Notes: generated by a model not told the origin, from the letters alone. Shown: positions 1-7,487, numbered from the stretch's first letter. The stretch: 8,435 bases of DNA from Lysobacterales bacterium (GCA_024710675.1 JANJUH010000136.1:1-8435); one strand, 5' to 3'. Program-made: numbers and translations.

Positions 1-1
1 C

Positions 2-1150
2 GGCGGCAATGCCCTGCTCGGCAAGAAGTGCCACGCGCTGCGCATCGCCTCCTGGCAGGCCCGCGACGAGGGCTGGCTGGCCGAGCACATGCTGATCGTC
101 GGCGTGCAGAACCCGGCCGGCGAGACCCACTACATCGCCGCGGCCTTCCCTTCGGCCTGCGGCAAGACCAACCTGGCCATGCTGATCCCGCCCGAAACCC
201 ATCCGGGCTGGAAGGTGTGGACCGTCGGCGACGACATTTGCTGGCTGCATCCCGGTCCGGATGGCCGCCTGTACGCGATCAACCCCGAGTCCGGCTACTT
301 CGGCGTCGCTCCCGGCACCTCGGCGAAGACCAACCGCAACGCGGTCGACATGCTGAACCACGATGCGATCTTCACCAACGTCGCGGTGACCGCCGACAAC
401 CGCCCGTGGTGGGAAGGCCTGTCCGACGAGACGCCGGTCAAGGACTGGCAGGGCCGCGACTACAACCCGGCCAACGGCCCGGCCGCGCACCCGAACTCGC
501 GTTTCACCGTGTCGATGCGGCAGTGTCCGAGCTTCACGTCCGAGGCCGACAACCCGAACGGCGTGCCGATCTCGGCGATCCTCTTCGGTGGTCGCCGCGC
601 CTCGCTGGTGCCACTGGTGTTCGAGGCGCGCGACTGGCGCCACGGCGTGCTGGTCGGCGCCGCGATGGCCTCGGAGACCACCGCGGCCGCCACCGGCGCG
701 GTCGGCGTGGTCCGTCGCGACTCGATGGCGATGAAGCCCTTCTGCGGCTACAACTTCGCCGATTACTTCGCGCACTGGCTGAGCTTCGATGGCCGTGTCT
801 CGAAGTTGCCGAAGATTTTCCAGGTCAACTGGTTCCGCAAGGGCGCTGATGGCCGCTTCCTGTGGCCGGGTTTCGGCGACAACCTGCGCGTGCTGCAGTG
901 GATCGTCGATCGTTGTGCCGGCCGGGCCGAGGCGCGCGAGACCCCGATCGGCTTCCTGCCGCACAAGGACGATCTGGATTTGCGCGGCCTCGAATCGCTG
1001 AACGGCGCGCTCGACGAGCTGCTGTCGGTCGATCACGCCGCATGGCAGCACGAGTTGGCCGACATCGGCAGTTACCTCGACAGCTTTGGCGATCGCTTGC
1101 CCGAAGCGCTGCGGGCCGAGCACCAGCGCGTTCGGAACGCGTTGGCCTGA
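2..1150 (+). CDS. pckG: Phosphoenolpyruvate carboxykinase (GTP), 5'-truncated
   Basis: This enzyme converts oxaloacetate and GTP to phosphoenolpyruvate, CO2 and GDP in the cytoplasm, the entry step of gluconeogenesis. The frame is open from base 2 and begins with GGNALLGKKC, typical family sequence, so the real start lies left of the window. 382 residues are visible of about 600 usual for the GTP-dependent family; roughly the first 220 are missing. Counting from base 2, visible landmarks are the P-loop/kinase-1 motif FPSACGKTN (49-57, with the reactive-loop Cys and the Lys/Thr that bind nucleotide phosphates), the metal-binding GDDI motif (76-79), the NPESGYFGVAPGTS block (94-107), the ILFGGRR stretch, the EARDWRHGV stretch and NWFRKGADGRFLWPGFGDN near the guanine-binding region. 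It ends with TGA at 1148-1150. It is convergent with the next gene, across a gap with two hairpins. The family assignment is secure. Confidence 0.96.
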   Translation, partial: GGNALLGKKCHALRIASWQARDEGWLAEHMLIVGVQNPAGETHYIAAAFPSACGKTNLAMLIPPETHPGWKVWTVGDDICWLHPGPDGRLYAINPESGYFGVAPGTSAKTNRNAVDMLNHDAIFTNVAVTADNRPWWEGLSDETPVKDWQGRDYNPANGPAAHPNSRFTVSMRQCPSFTSEADNPNGVPISAILFGGRRASLVPLVFEARDWRHGVLVGAAMASETTAAATGAVGVVRRDSMAMKPFCGYNFADYFAHWLSFDGRVSKLPKIFQVNWFRKGADGRFLWPGFGDNLRVLQWIVDRCAGRAEARETPIGFLPHKDDLDLRGLESLNGALDELLSVDHAAWQHELADIGSYLDSFGDRLPEALRAEHQRVRNALA

Positions 1151-1162
1151 GGCAAGCACCCG

Positions 1163-1196
1163 CGTAGCCCGCCTGCGGCGGTCAACGCGGGCTACG
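1163..1196. repeat. GTAG-type REP-like hairpin (first of a pair)
   Basis: A perfect 10-bp inverted repeat: CGTAGCCCGC (1163-1172) and GCGGGCTACG (1187-1196) around a 14-base loop. The stem carries GTAG at its 5' side and CTAC at its 3' side, the hallmark of the GTAG class of REP elements described in Stenotrophomonas. It sits 12 bases after the pckG stop, between convergent genes, so it could also stop transcription or protect mRNA 3' ends. No T-run follows on either strand, so it is not a canonical intrinsic terminator. Membership of a repeat family is inferred from form; copy number in the genome cannot be seen here. Confidence 0.6.
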
Positions 1197-1207
1197 GAGC
1201 GGGTTTC

Positions 1208-1237
1208 GGTAGCGTGGGTTGCGCCGCAGGCGCTACC
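1208..1237. repeat. GTAG-type REP-like hairpin (second of a pair)
   Basis: A 7-bp inverted repeat, GGTAGCG (1208-1214) with CGCTACC (1231-1237), around a 16-base loop. A competing inner hairpin GCGCC/GGCGC (1221-1225 with 1229-1233, loop GCA) overlaps the right arm, so two folds are possible. It again starts with GTAG and ends with CTAC. It lies 11 bases after the first hairpin, giving a two-element array like a BIME, and 24 bases beyond the stop codon of the minus-strand gene that ends at 1261. Confidence 0.5.
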
Positions 1238-1260
1238 CGCGTCGGCCTCGTGGAAAACCC

Positions 1261-1629
1261 TCAACCCGCCAGGAAGGCCGCCAGCACTGGCCGGCGCTCG
1301 CCGAGCAGCACGTTGTAGGTCCTCGCCGCTGCATCGTTGCGCATGCACTCGATGCCGACACCCCGGGTGAGCGCGACCGCCATCAGCCGCGGCGGCAACA
1401 GCGCGTGTCGCTCGCCGGTGCCGAGCACGATCACGCCCGGCTTTTGTTCGAGCAGCGCGATGAGATCCTCCTCGCCGACTTCGGACAGCGCCTCCGGCCG
1501 CCACGGTCCGATCTGGCGGCCATCGACCCAGAAACTGCGCTCCTGCCATTGTCCGCCGACGCGAATGCGTGCGCCCTCGATGCCATCGACGGCCAGCGGA
1601 CTCTCGTCGCGGTCCCAGACGAGCTGCAT
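1261..1629 (-). CDS. Mth938-like (DUF498/NDUFAF3-like) protein
   Basis: A 122-residue soluble protein with no signal peptide or membrane segment. I assign it to the Mth938/DUF498 family, which includes the mitochondrial complex I assembly factor NDUFAF3, from the conserved core: VIVLGTG at 66-72, then LLPPRL, GIECM and NDAAARTYNVLLGERR at 98-113 (the family's A-RTYN-L-E-R signature). Its length is typical of the family. The bacterial role is not established, and I assign none. The ATG (1627-1629) shares its A with the TGA stop of the upstream yhbY (TGATG), so translation is probably coupled to yhbY; there is only a weak Shine-Dalgarno-like GGCGG just upstream. It ends with TGA at 1261-1263, facing pckG. 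Confidence 0.85.
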   Translation of the reverse strand: MQLVWDRDESPLAVDGIEGARIRVGGQWQERSFWVDGRQIGPWRPEALSEVGEEDLIALLEQKPGVIVLGTGERHALLPPRLMAVALTRGVGIECMRNDAAARTYNVLLGERRPVLAAFLAG

Positions 1630-1913
1630 CAGACCGCCGGCTTGTCCGGGTTGCGGCGGTGGATCACCGCCACGTGACCGATCGTTTGCACGAGATCGGC
1701 GCCGGTGGCCTCGATCAGTGCCGCGATCAGCGCCTGGCGGGCTTCGCGGTCTTCTGCGTGGACCTTGACCTTGATGAGCTGGTGATGGCCCAGGGCCACC
1801 TCGATTTCCTTCAGCACCGGCGCCTCTAGTCCGCGCCCGGCGATGATGACAACCGGATTGAGGTGGTGCGCGAGGCTGCGCAGGCGGCGTTTTTCGGCGG
1901 CGGGCAAGGACAT
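1629..1913 (-). CDS. yhbY: YhbY-family ribosome-associated RNA-binding protein (CRM domain)
   Basis: A 94-residue single-domain protein matching YhbY, which binds precursor 50S subunits in the cytoplasm. The CRM pattern is clear: LRSLAHHLNPVV (11-22), a central glycine loop at 25-28, then LKEIEVALGHHQLIKVKV (34-51), which closely parallels E. coli VLAEIEQALEHHELIKVKI, and GADLVQTIGHVAVIHR (71-86). One oddity: the RNA-contacting GxxG loop (GSNG in E. coli) reads AGRG here, so the first glycine is replaced. The ATG at 1911-1913 is the first possible start after an in-frame stop upstream, and it has no recognisable Shine-Dalgarno sequence (bases just upstream read CAATCCC). It is divergent from rlmE, another 50S-related gene, and is first in a two-gene unit with the Mth938-like gene. 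Confidence 0.92.
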   Translation of the reverse strand: MSLPAAEKRRLRSLAHHLNPVVIIAGRGLEAPVLKEIEVALGHHQLIKVKVHAEDREARQALIAALIEATGADLVQTIGHVAVIHRRNPDKPAV

Positions 1914-1945
1914 GGGATTGGGCCGGTCTTCGGGGGCGCAGAGAC

Positions 1946-1951
1946 TATCAT
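1946..1951 (+). promoter_or_regulatory. Candidate -10 box for rlmE(-ftsH) in the divergent yhbY/rlmE region
   Basis: TATCAT matches the sigma-70 -10 consensus at five of six bases and stands out in the GC-rich 73-base gap (1914-1986). Transcription would start near 1957-1959, leaving a leader of about 28 bases that includes the rlmE ribosome binding site. No convincing -35 box lies 16-18 bases upstream. I found no clear promoter for the minus-strand yhbY in the same gap, though one must overlap it unless yhbY is read from elsewhere. Confidence 0.35.
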
Positions 1952-1975
1952 CCAGCCATCAAGGCCCGAACCGAC

Positions 1976-1980
1976 AAGGA
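1976..1980 (+). promoter_or_regulatory. Ribosome binding site of rlmE
   Basis: AAGGA, six bases before the ATG at 1987. It decides the start: the same frame stays open upstream to 1843, across the antisense strand of yhbY, but no member of the RlmE family has such an extension. Confidence 0.75.
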
Positions 1981-1986
1981 TCCTCG

Positions 1987-2610
1987 ATGGCGCGCAGTAG
2001 CAGCAGCGGCCGCTGGCTGCAGGAACATTTCAGCGACCCTTACGTGAAGCGCGCGCATGCCGAGGGCGCGCGTTCGCGGGCGGCGTACAAGCTCGAGGAG
2101 TTGCTGGAAAAGGACCACCTGCTGAAGCCCGGCATGGTCGTGGTCGACCTCGGCGCCGCGCCGGGTGGCTGGAGCCAGGTCGTCGCCGACCGCCTGAAGG
2201 GAAAGGGCAGGGTGATCGCGATGGACATCCTGCCGATGGCCGAACTGCCCGGTGTGGAGTTCCTGCAGGGCGATTTCACCGAAGACGCGACGGCCGAGGC
2301 GCTGAATGCATTGATTGGCGAGACCAAGGTCGATCTTGTGCTTTCCGACATGGCCCCCAACATGAGTGGAGTGCCTTCGGTCGACCAGGCGCGGGTGATG
2401 CATCTCGTGGAACTCGCGCTGGATTTCGCCCGTTCGCACCTGAAACCCGGCGGAGCGTTCCTGGTCAAGCTGTTCATGGGCGAGGGTTTCGATGATTACG
2501 TCCGCCACTTGCGCGCCAATTTCACGCGGGTGAACCTGCGCAAACCGAAGGCTTCACGCGGCCGTAGCCGGGAGGTTTACGCGATGGCGACGGGGTATAA
2601 GCTTAAGTAG
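1987..2610 (+). CDS. rlmE: 23S rRNA (uridine-2552 2'-O)-methyltransferase RlmE (FtsJ/RrmJ)
   Basis: RlmE uses S-adenosylmethionine to methylate the ribose of U2552 in the A loop of 23S rRNA, a late 50S assembly step. The protein has 207 residues against 209 in E. coli. It aligns almost end to end: RWLQEHFSDPYV at the N-terminus, the SAM-binding motif VVDLGAAPGGWSQ (52-64), LSDMAPNMSG (119-128), GGAFLVKLFMGEGFD (155-169) and RSREVYAMATG at the C-terminus. The catalytic tetrad K38-D124-K164-E199 of E. coli is present as K35, D121, K161 and E196. It ends TAG at 2608-2610, 51 bases before ftsH, and is probably co-transcribed with it, as in many gammaproteobacteria where the pair belongs to the heat-shock response. 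I see no sigma-32 promoter here. Confidence 0.97.
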   Translation: MARSSSSGRWLQEHFSDPYVKRAHAEGARSRAAYKLEELLEKDHLLKPGMVVVDLGAAPGGWSQVVADRLKGKGRVIAMDILPMAELPGVEFLQGDFTEDATAEALNALIGETKVDLVLSDMAPNMSGVPSVDQARVMHLVELALDFARSHLKPGGAFLVKLFMGEGFDDYVRHLRANFTRVNLRKPKASRGRSREVYAMATGYKLK

Positions 2611-2626
2611 TGGTCTACGAGGCCGG

Positions 2627-2642
2627 GCGGTGCGCACACCGC
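2627..2642 (+). other. Small hairpin in the rlmE-ftsH gap
   Basis: GCGGTG (2627-2632) pairs perfectly with CACCGC (2637-2642) around the tetraloop CGCA. It lies seven bases before the ftsH ribosome binding site. It is too short and lacks the T-run of a terminator; it might mark an mRNA processing site or set ftsH translation efficiency, but that is speculation. Confidence 0.35.
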
Positions 2643-2648
2643 GGCGAC

Positions 2649-2654
2649 GAGGAG
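2649..2654 (+). promoter_or_regulatory. Ribosome binding site fixing the TTG start of ftsH
   Basis: GAGGAG lies seven bases before TTG at 2662. The in-frame ATG at 2674 would be 19 bases from it, too far, so the rare TTG codon is the better start. Confidence 0.7.
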
Positions 2655-2661
2655 AGATCTC

Positions 2662-4566
<1,905 letters not shown>

Positions 4567-4573
4567 CGAACCG

Positions 4574-4608
4574 GTAGGGCGGAACCGCGGCGCAACTGCG
4601 GTTCCGCC
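4574..4608. repeat. GTAG-headed hairpin after ftsH (REP-like, possible terminator)
   Basis: GTAG (4574-4577) precedes a perfect 11-bp inverted repeat: GGCGGAACCGC (4578-4588) with GCGGTTCCGCC (4598-4608). A further G-U and G-C pair can close the loop to five bases. The head tetranucleotide outside the palindrome is the classical form of GTAG REP elements. It starts eight bases after the ftsH stop codon, so it may also end or stabilise the ftsH transcript, but no T-run follows. Confidence 0.6.
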
Positions 4609-4682
4609 GCGCAGGGTTCGGGCCTTCCGACGGGAGGCCTCGTCGTCTTGCGAAGAGTGCACGCTCGCCTCCGGGCAGAGGC

Positions 4683-4711
4683 TTGACCGCGTCCGCCGCT
4701 CTGCATTTCCT
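4683..4711 (+). promoter_or_regulatory. Weak candidate promoter upstream of folP
   Basis: TTGACC (4683-4688) matches the sigma-70 -35 box at five of six bases. Seventeen bases later TTTCCT (4706-4711) is a poor -10 box. If real, transcription would start at or just inside the octamer repeat array at 4715. The strong hairpin after ftsH makes a separate folP promoter plausible; the -10 is the weak point. Confidence 0.2.
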
Positions 4712-4714
4712 TCC

Positions 4715-4757
4715 GTGCCCTCGTGCCCTCGTGCCCTCGTGCCCTCGTGCCCTCGTG
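4715..4757. repeat. Tandem 8-bp repeat, five perfect copies
   Basis: The octamer GTGCCCTC occurs five times head to tail without a mismatch (4715-4754), followed by a partial GTG. The array ends 36 bases before the folP ATG, in its leader. Units of eight bases shift the frame by two each, so copy-number change would alter leader length or, if translation began upstream, the reading frame. Short perfect arrays like this are prone to slippage, so the number of copies may vary between strains. Confidence 0.9.
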
Positions 4758-4793
4758 AGGCAGACTCGCCCTCCCGAGCCGCGAGTTCCCGCC

Positions 4794-5702
4794 ATGTTCG
4801 AGATCCCCAAACGCACCATCGACTGCAAGGGCCGCCCGCTGGTGCTCGACCGCCCGCGGATCATGGGCGTGGTCAATGTCACCCCGGATTCCTTCTCGGA
4901 TGGCGGACTGCACTTCGATGCCGACAGGGCGATCGCGCATGGCCTGACGCTGGCGGCAGCGGGCGCGGACATCCTCGATATCGGCGGCGAGTCAACGCGG
5001 CCGGGCGCGGAACCGGTGGCGGTCGAGGAGGAGTTGCGCCGGGTGATCCCGGTGATCGAGGGCCTCGCCGCGCAGACCGCCTTGCCGATTTCCATCGACA
5101 CCTCGCGCCCGGAGGTCATCCGCGCCGCGGTCGCTGCCGGCGCCGGTCTCGTCAACGACGTGCGCGCGCTGCGCCTGCCGGGGGCACTCGACGCGGCCTC
5201 AGAGACGGGTGTCGCGGTGTGCCTGATGCACATGCAGGGCGATCCGGCGACGATGCAGCAGGCGCCGGACTACGACGATGTCGTCGGCGAGATCCAGCGT
5301 TTCCTCGCCGACCGCATCCTGGCCTGCCAGTTCAGCGGCATCGACAAGAAGCGGATCCTGGTCGACCCGGGCTTCGGTTTCGGCAAGACGCTGGAGCACA
5401 ACCTGATCCTGCTCGCGCGCCTGAAGGCCTTGGTGGTGCTCGAATGCCCGCTGCTGGTTGGCCTGTCGCGCAAGCGCATGATCGGCGCGCTGACCGGGCG
5501 CGAAGCGCCATCAGAGCGCGTCGCCGGCTCGGTCGCCGCCGCGCTGATCGCCGTCCAGCACGGCGCCGACATCGTTCGCGTGCACGATGTCGCCGAGACC
5601 CGCGACGCGCTGGCGGTCTGGGCGGGCGTCAAGCCGCACCTGCCGCGCGAGACCCCAGCCAAGCCCAAGAAGCCCACGCTGGACGATCTCTTCGACGAGT
5701 AG
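4794..5702 (+). CDS. folP: Dihydropteroate synthase
   Basis: FolP joins p-aminobenzoate to 6-hydroxymethyl-7,8-dihydropterin pyrophosphate in folate synthesis and is the target of sulfonamides. The 302 residues show every TIM-barrel signature in order: GVVNVTPDSFSDGG (25-38), DILDIGGESTRPGA (59-72), PISIDTS (98-104), LVNDVRAL (119-126), LMHMQGDPATMQ (144-155), LVDPGFGFGKT (189-199), LLVGLSRKRMIG (220-231) and IVRVHDVAETRDAL (260-273). The positions tied to sulfonamide resistance in E. coli (Phe28, Pro64) are wild-type here (F34, P70). The C-terminus is longer than in E. coli (282 aa) and ends in a Lys/Pro-rich tail. ATG 4794 is chosen by family length and has no good Shine-Dalgarno sequence. 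The frame is open back to a TTG at 4683, which would translate the octamer array, so the start is less certain than the identity. glmM, its usual neighbour, does not follow. Confidence 0.95.
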   Translation: MFEIPKRTIDCKGRPLVLDRPRIMGVVNVTPDSFSDGGLHFDADRAIAHGLTLAAAGADILDIGGESTRPGAEPVAVEEELRRVIPVIEGLAAQTALPISIDTSRPEVIRAAVAAGAGLVNDVRALRLPGALDAASETGVAVCLMHMQGDPATMQQAPDYDDVVGEIQRFLADRILACQFSGIDKKRILVDPGFGFGKTLEHNLILLARLKALVVLECPLLVGLSRKRMIGALTGREAPSERVAGSVAAALIAVQHGADIVRVHDVAETRDALAVWAGVKPHLPRETPAKPKKPTLDDLFDE

Positions 5703-5710
5703 CACGCGAC

Positions 5711-5740
5711 GCGTCAGGGCAGGCATGGATGGGCTGACGC
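5711..5740 (+). terminator. Possible terminator-like hairpin after folP
   Basis: GCGTCAG (5711-5717) pairs with CTGACGC (5734-5740) across a 16-base loop. An alternative pairing CAGGGC (5715-5720) with GCCCTG (5739-5744) competes with it. It lies eight bases after the folP stop. There is no T-run, so at best it is a weak or factor-dependent terminator. Confidence 0.25.
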
Positions 5741-5744
5741 CCTG

Positions 5745-5774
5745 CTTCATCCCGCCTTGGCGCAACTTCATCCC
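5745..5774 (+). promoter_or_regulatory. Candidate regulator-binding site: 9-bp direct repeat with 21-bp period
   Basis: CTTCATCCC occurs at 5745-5753 and again, without mismatch, at 5766-5774, with a 12-base spacer, so the two copies face the same side of the helix. A weaker copy, CTTCCGTCG (six of nine matching), follows at 5786-5794, about two turns on. Paired direct repeats of about nine bases spaced 12-13 bases apart are the known geometry for LytTR-type response regulators, but the bases do not fit the published LytTR consensus, so only spacing supports this. The site lies 88 bases before the serine hydrolase start codon. Confidence 0.35.
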
Positions 5775-5824
5775 CCGCAGACTGGCTTCCGTCGCAAGCC
5801 GGGGCAGTTTGGCCGGTGGATCTC

Positions 5825-5830
5825 TAGAGT
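5825..5830 (+). promoter_or_regulatory. Candidate -10 box for the serine hydrolase gene
   Basis: TAGAGT matches four of six consensus bases and sits in the only relatively AT-rich patch of the gap. No -35 box is present at the proper distance, which would suit a promoter that depends on an activator. Transcription would start near 5837, giving a leader of about 25 bases and placing the direct repeats centred near -88 and -67. Confidence 0.3.
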
Positions 5831-5850
5831 GGCAGCCACCCCCATTCGAC

Positions 5851-5855
5851 AGGAG
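5851..5855 (+). promoter_or_regulatory. Ribosome binding site of the serine hydrolase gene
   Basis: AGGAG, six bases before the ATG at 5862. It rules out the TTG at 5757 in the same frame, which would add 35 residues ahead of the signal peptide. Confidence 0.85.
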
Positions 5856-5861
5856 ACCGCC

Positions 5862-7487
5862 ATGCCCCGTCCCACGCTGATCGCCATCGCCCTGATGCTG
5901 GCCACCACGCCCGCGCTGGCGCTCGACGATGCCGCACTCGCCGACAAGGTCCGCGAACGCATCGAGGGCGATCGCACCGGCGCCTGCCTCGCCGTCGCCG
6001 TGATCGACGAGGGCGTCACCCGCGCGATCGTCTGCGCCGATCCGGACGCCGAGCGGCCGCTCGCTGCCGGCACGGCCTTCGAGATCGGCTCGGTCAGCAA
6101 GACGATGAACGGCACGCTGCTCGCGCTGCTCGTCGCCGAGGGCAAGCTCGCGCTCGAGGACCCGATCGCCAAACACCTGCCCGAGGGCACCGTGGTGCCC
6201 GAGTTCGAGGGCCAGCCGATCCGGATCGAGCACCTCGTGACCCACACCGCCGGCCTGCCGGCGCTGCCCGCGGGCTTCGCGCCGAAGAACCCGGCCAATC
6301 CCTATGCCGATCTCGACGAGGAGCTGCTGCTCGCGGCGCTGGGACAGGTCAAGCTGGGCGCAGCACCGGGCAGCCGCTGGGCCTATTCCAACTACGGCGC
6401 GATGCTGCTGTCGTGGATCGTCGCGCGGACCGCCGGCAAGGACTACGAGAGCCTGTTGCGCGATCAGTTGTTCGCGCCCTTGGGCATGAAGGCTTACGTT
6501 GCCGAACGCGCCAAGGGCGTCGAAGTGGCGACGGGCCACCTGCCGAACGGCCAACCGACCTCGACCTGGGATTTCCCGGTCGCGCTGTCGGGCGTCGGTG
6601 GCGTGCGCGCCTCGCTGGACGACATGGTGCGCTACGTCTCGGCCCAGTTGTCGCCGAGCGACGATGCCCTCGGCCGCGCCATCGCGAGCACCCAGGAAGA
6701 GATCAGCCAGGCTGGACGCACGATGGGCATGGGCTGGATGGTGGCCCCGCTCAACGGCAACGCGATCCACGTCCACGAGGGCGGCACCGGCGGCTTCTCG
6801 AGCTTCGTCGCCTTCGACCGCGATCGTGGTCGCGGCGTGGTCATCCTTTCGGACACTGCGCTGACATCGACCGGCGGCCTGTCGGGTCTCGGCCTGCATA
6901 TGCTCGACGAGCGCGTGCCGATCAGCGGCAAGCGCGTCGCGCAGGCGGCGCCGGCCGAGCTGATCGACGAGCTGGCCGGGGACTACACGCTCGGTGGGGG
7001 TTTGAAGATGACGCTGCGCCGCAAGGGCGATGCGCTCGAGATCCAGGCCGAGGGTCAGCCGCCCTTCGAAATGGCATACGACAGCGCCGGCGATTTCTAC
7101 CCGCTGGCCTTCGATGCGCTGCTGCGCCCGCAGAAGACCGCGGCCGGCCGTGCCTTCCTGTGGCTGCAGGGCGGCGGCGCGCAGCCGGCCAGCCGCATCG
7201 ATCCGGATCGCCCGGTGCTGCCTGCGCTGTCGGCCGAGGAGCGCGCCGAGTATGTCGGCGAGTACCCGCTGGCCGAGGAGTTCGTGCTGACGGTGTTCGA
7301 GGAGGAGGGCGTGCTCAAGGTGCAGGCCACCGGCCAGATCGCGCTGGAACTGGAACGCAGCGGCGAGGACCTGTTCGCGGTGCCCGCCGCGGGCGCCGAG
7401 TTCCGCTTTGAGCGCGATGCCGACCAGCGCATCGTCGCGCTGGTGCTGATCCAGCGCGGGATGGAGCAGCGCGCGCCGCGGCGCTGA
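5862..7487 (+). CDS. Secreted serine hydrolase, class C beta-lactamase/PBP-like family
   Basis: A 541-residue exported protein. Residues 1-20 form a signal peptide (hydrophobic IAIALMLATTPALA, cleavage after ALA). The catalytic domain (about 25-350) has the three landmarks of the PF00144 serine hydrolase family: SVSK (77-80, nucleophile Ser77 and Lys80), YSN (175-177) and HEG (305-307), the last in place of the KTG box of true AmpC enzymes, a replacement seen in esterases and D-amino-acid peptidases of this family. LVTHTAGLP (125-133) is also typical. The C-terminal part holds two similar beta-rich segments, about 371-424 and 464-540, resembling DUF3471-type appendages. It acts in the periplasm or outside; the substrate cannot be told from sequence, and resistance to beta-lactams should not be assumed. 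It precedes a histidine kinase gene by 36 bases and probably shares its transcript. Confidence 0.93.
   Translation: MPRPTLIAIALMLATTPALALDDAALADKVRERIEGDRTGACLAVAVIDEGVTRAIVCADPDAERPLAAGTAFEIGSVSKTMNGTLLALLVAEGKLALEDPIAKHLPEGTVVPEFEGQPIRIEHLVTHTAGLPALPAGFAPKNPANPYADLDEELLLAALGQVKLGAAPGSRWAYSNYGAMLLSWIVARTAGKDYESLLRDQLFAPLGMKAYVAERAKGVEVATGHLPNGQPTSTWDFPVALSGVGGVRASLDDMVRYVSAQLSPSDDALGRAIASTQEEISQAGRTMGMGWMVAPLNGNAIHVHEGGTGGFSSFVAFDRDRGRGVVILSDTALTSTGGLSGLGLHMLDERVPISGKRVAQAAPAELIDELAGDYTLGGGLKMTLRRKGDALEIQAEGQPPFEMAYDSAGDFYPLAFDALLRPQKTAAGRAFLWLQGGGAQPASRIDPDRPVLPALSAEERAEYVGEYPLAEEFVLTVFEEEGVLKVQATGQIALELERSGEDLFAVPAAGAEFRFERDADQRIVALVLIQRGMEQRAPRR

Noticed and set aside
28..849. A 273-codon + strand frame over pckG
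   Set aside because: It is an Arg-rich shadow of the pckG reading frame, which has the P-loop and other family motifs.
1843..1986. N-terminal extension of RlmE by 48 residues
   Set aside because: It would run antisense through yhbY, is Arg/Ser-rich, and bypasses the good AAGGA site before ATG 1987.
2596..2601. TATAAG at the end of rlmE as a -10 box for ftsH
   Set aside because: No -35 or sigma-32-like element lies at a suitable distance, and the bases encode the end of RlmE.
4715..4757. CRISPR array
   Set aside because: The units are eight bases and contiguous, with no spacers; this is a simple tandem repeat.
4683..4793. N-terminal extension of FolP by 37 residues from TTG 4683
   Set aside because: It would translate the octamer array into a PSCPRALV-type repeat absent from the family; kept only as a possibility because the ATG at 4794 has no strong ribosome binding site.
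5862..7487. Calling the serine hydrolase an AmpC beta-lactamase
   Set aside because: SxxK and YxN are present, but the KTG box is replaced by HEG and the C-terminal domains are not those of AmpC; many members of this family do not hydrolyse beta-lactams.
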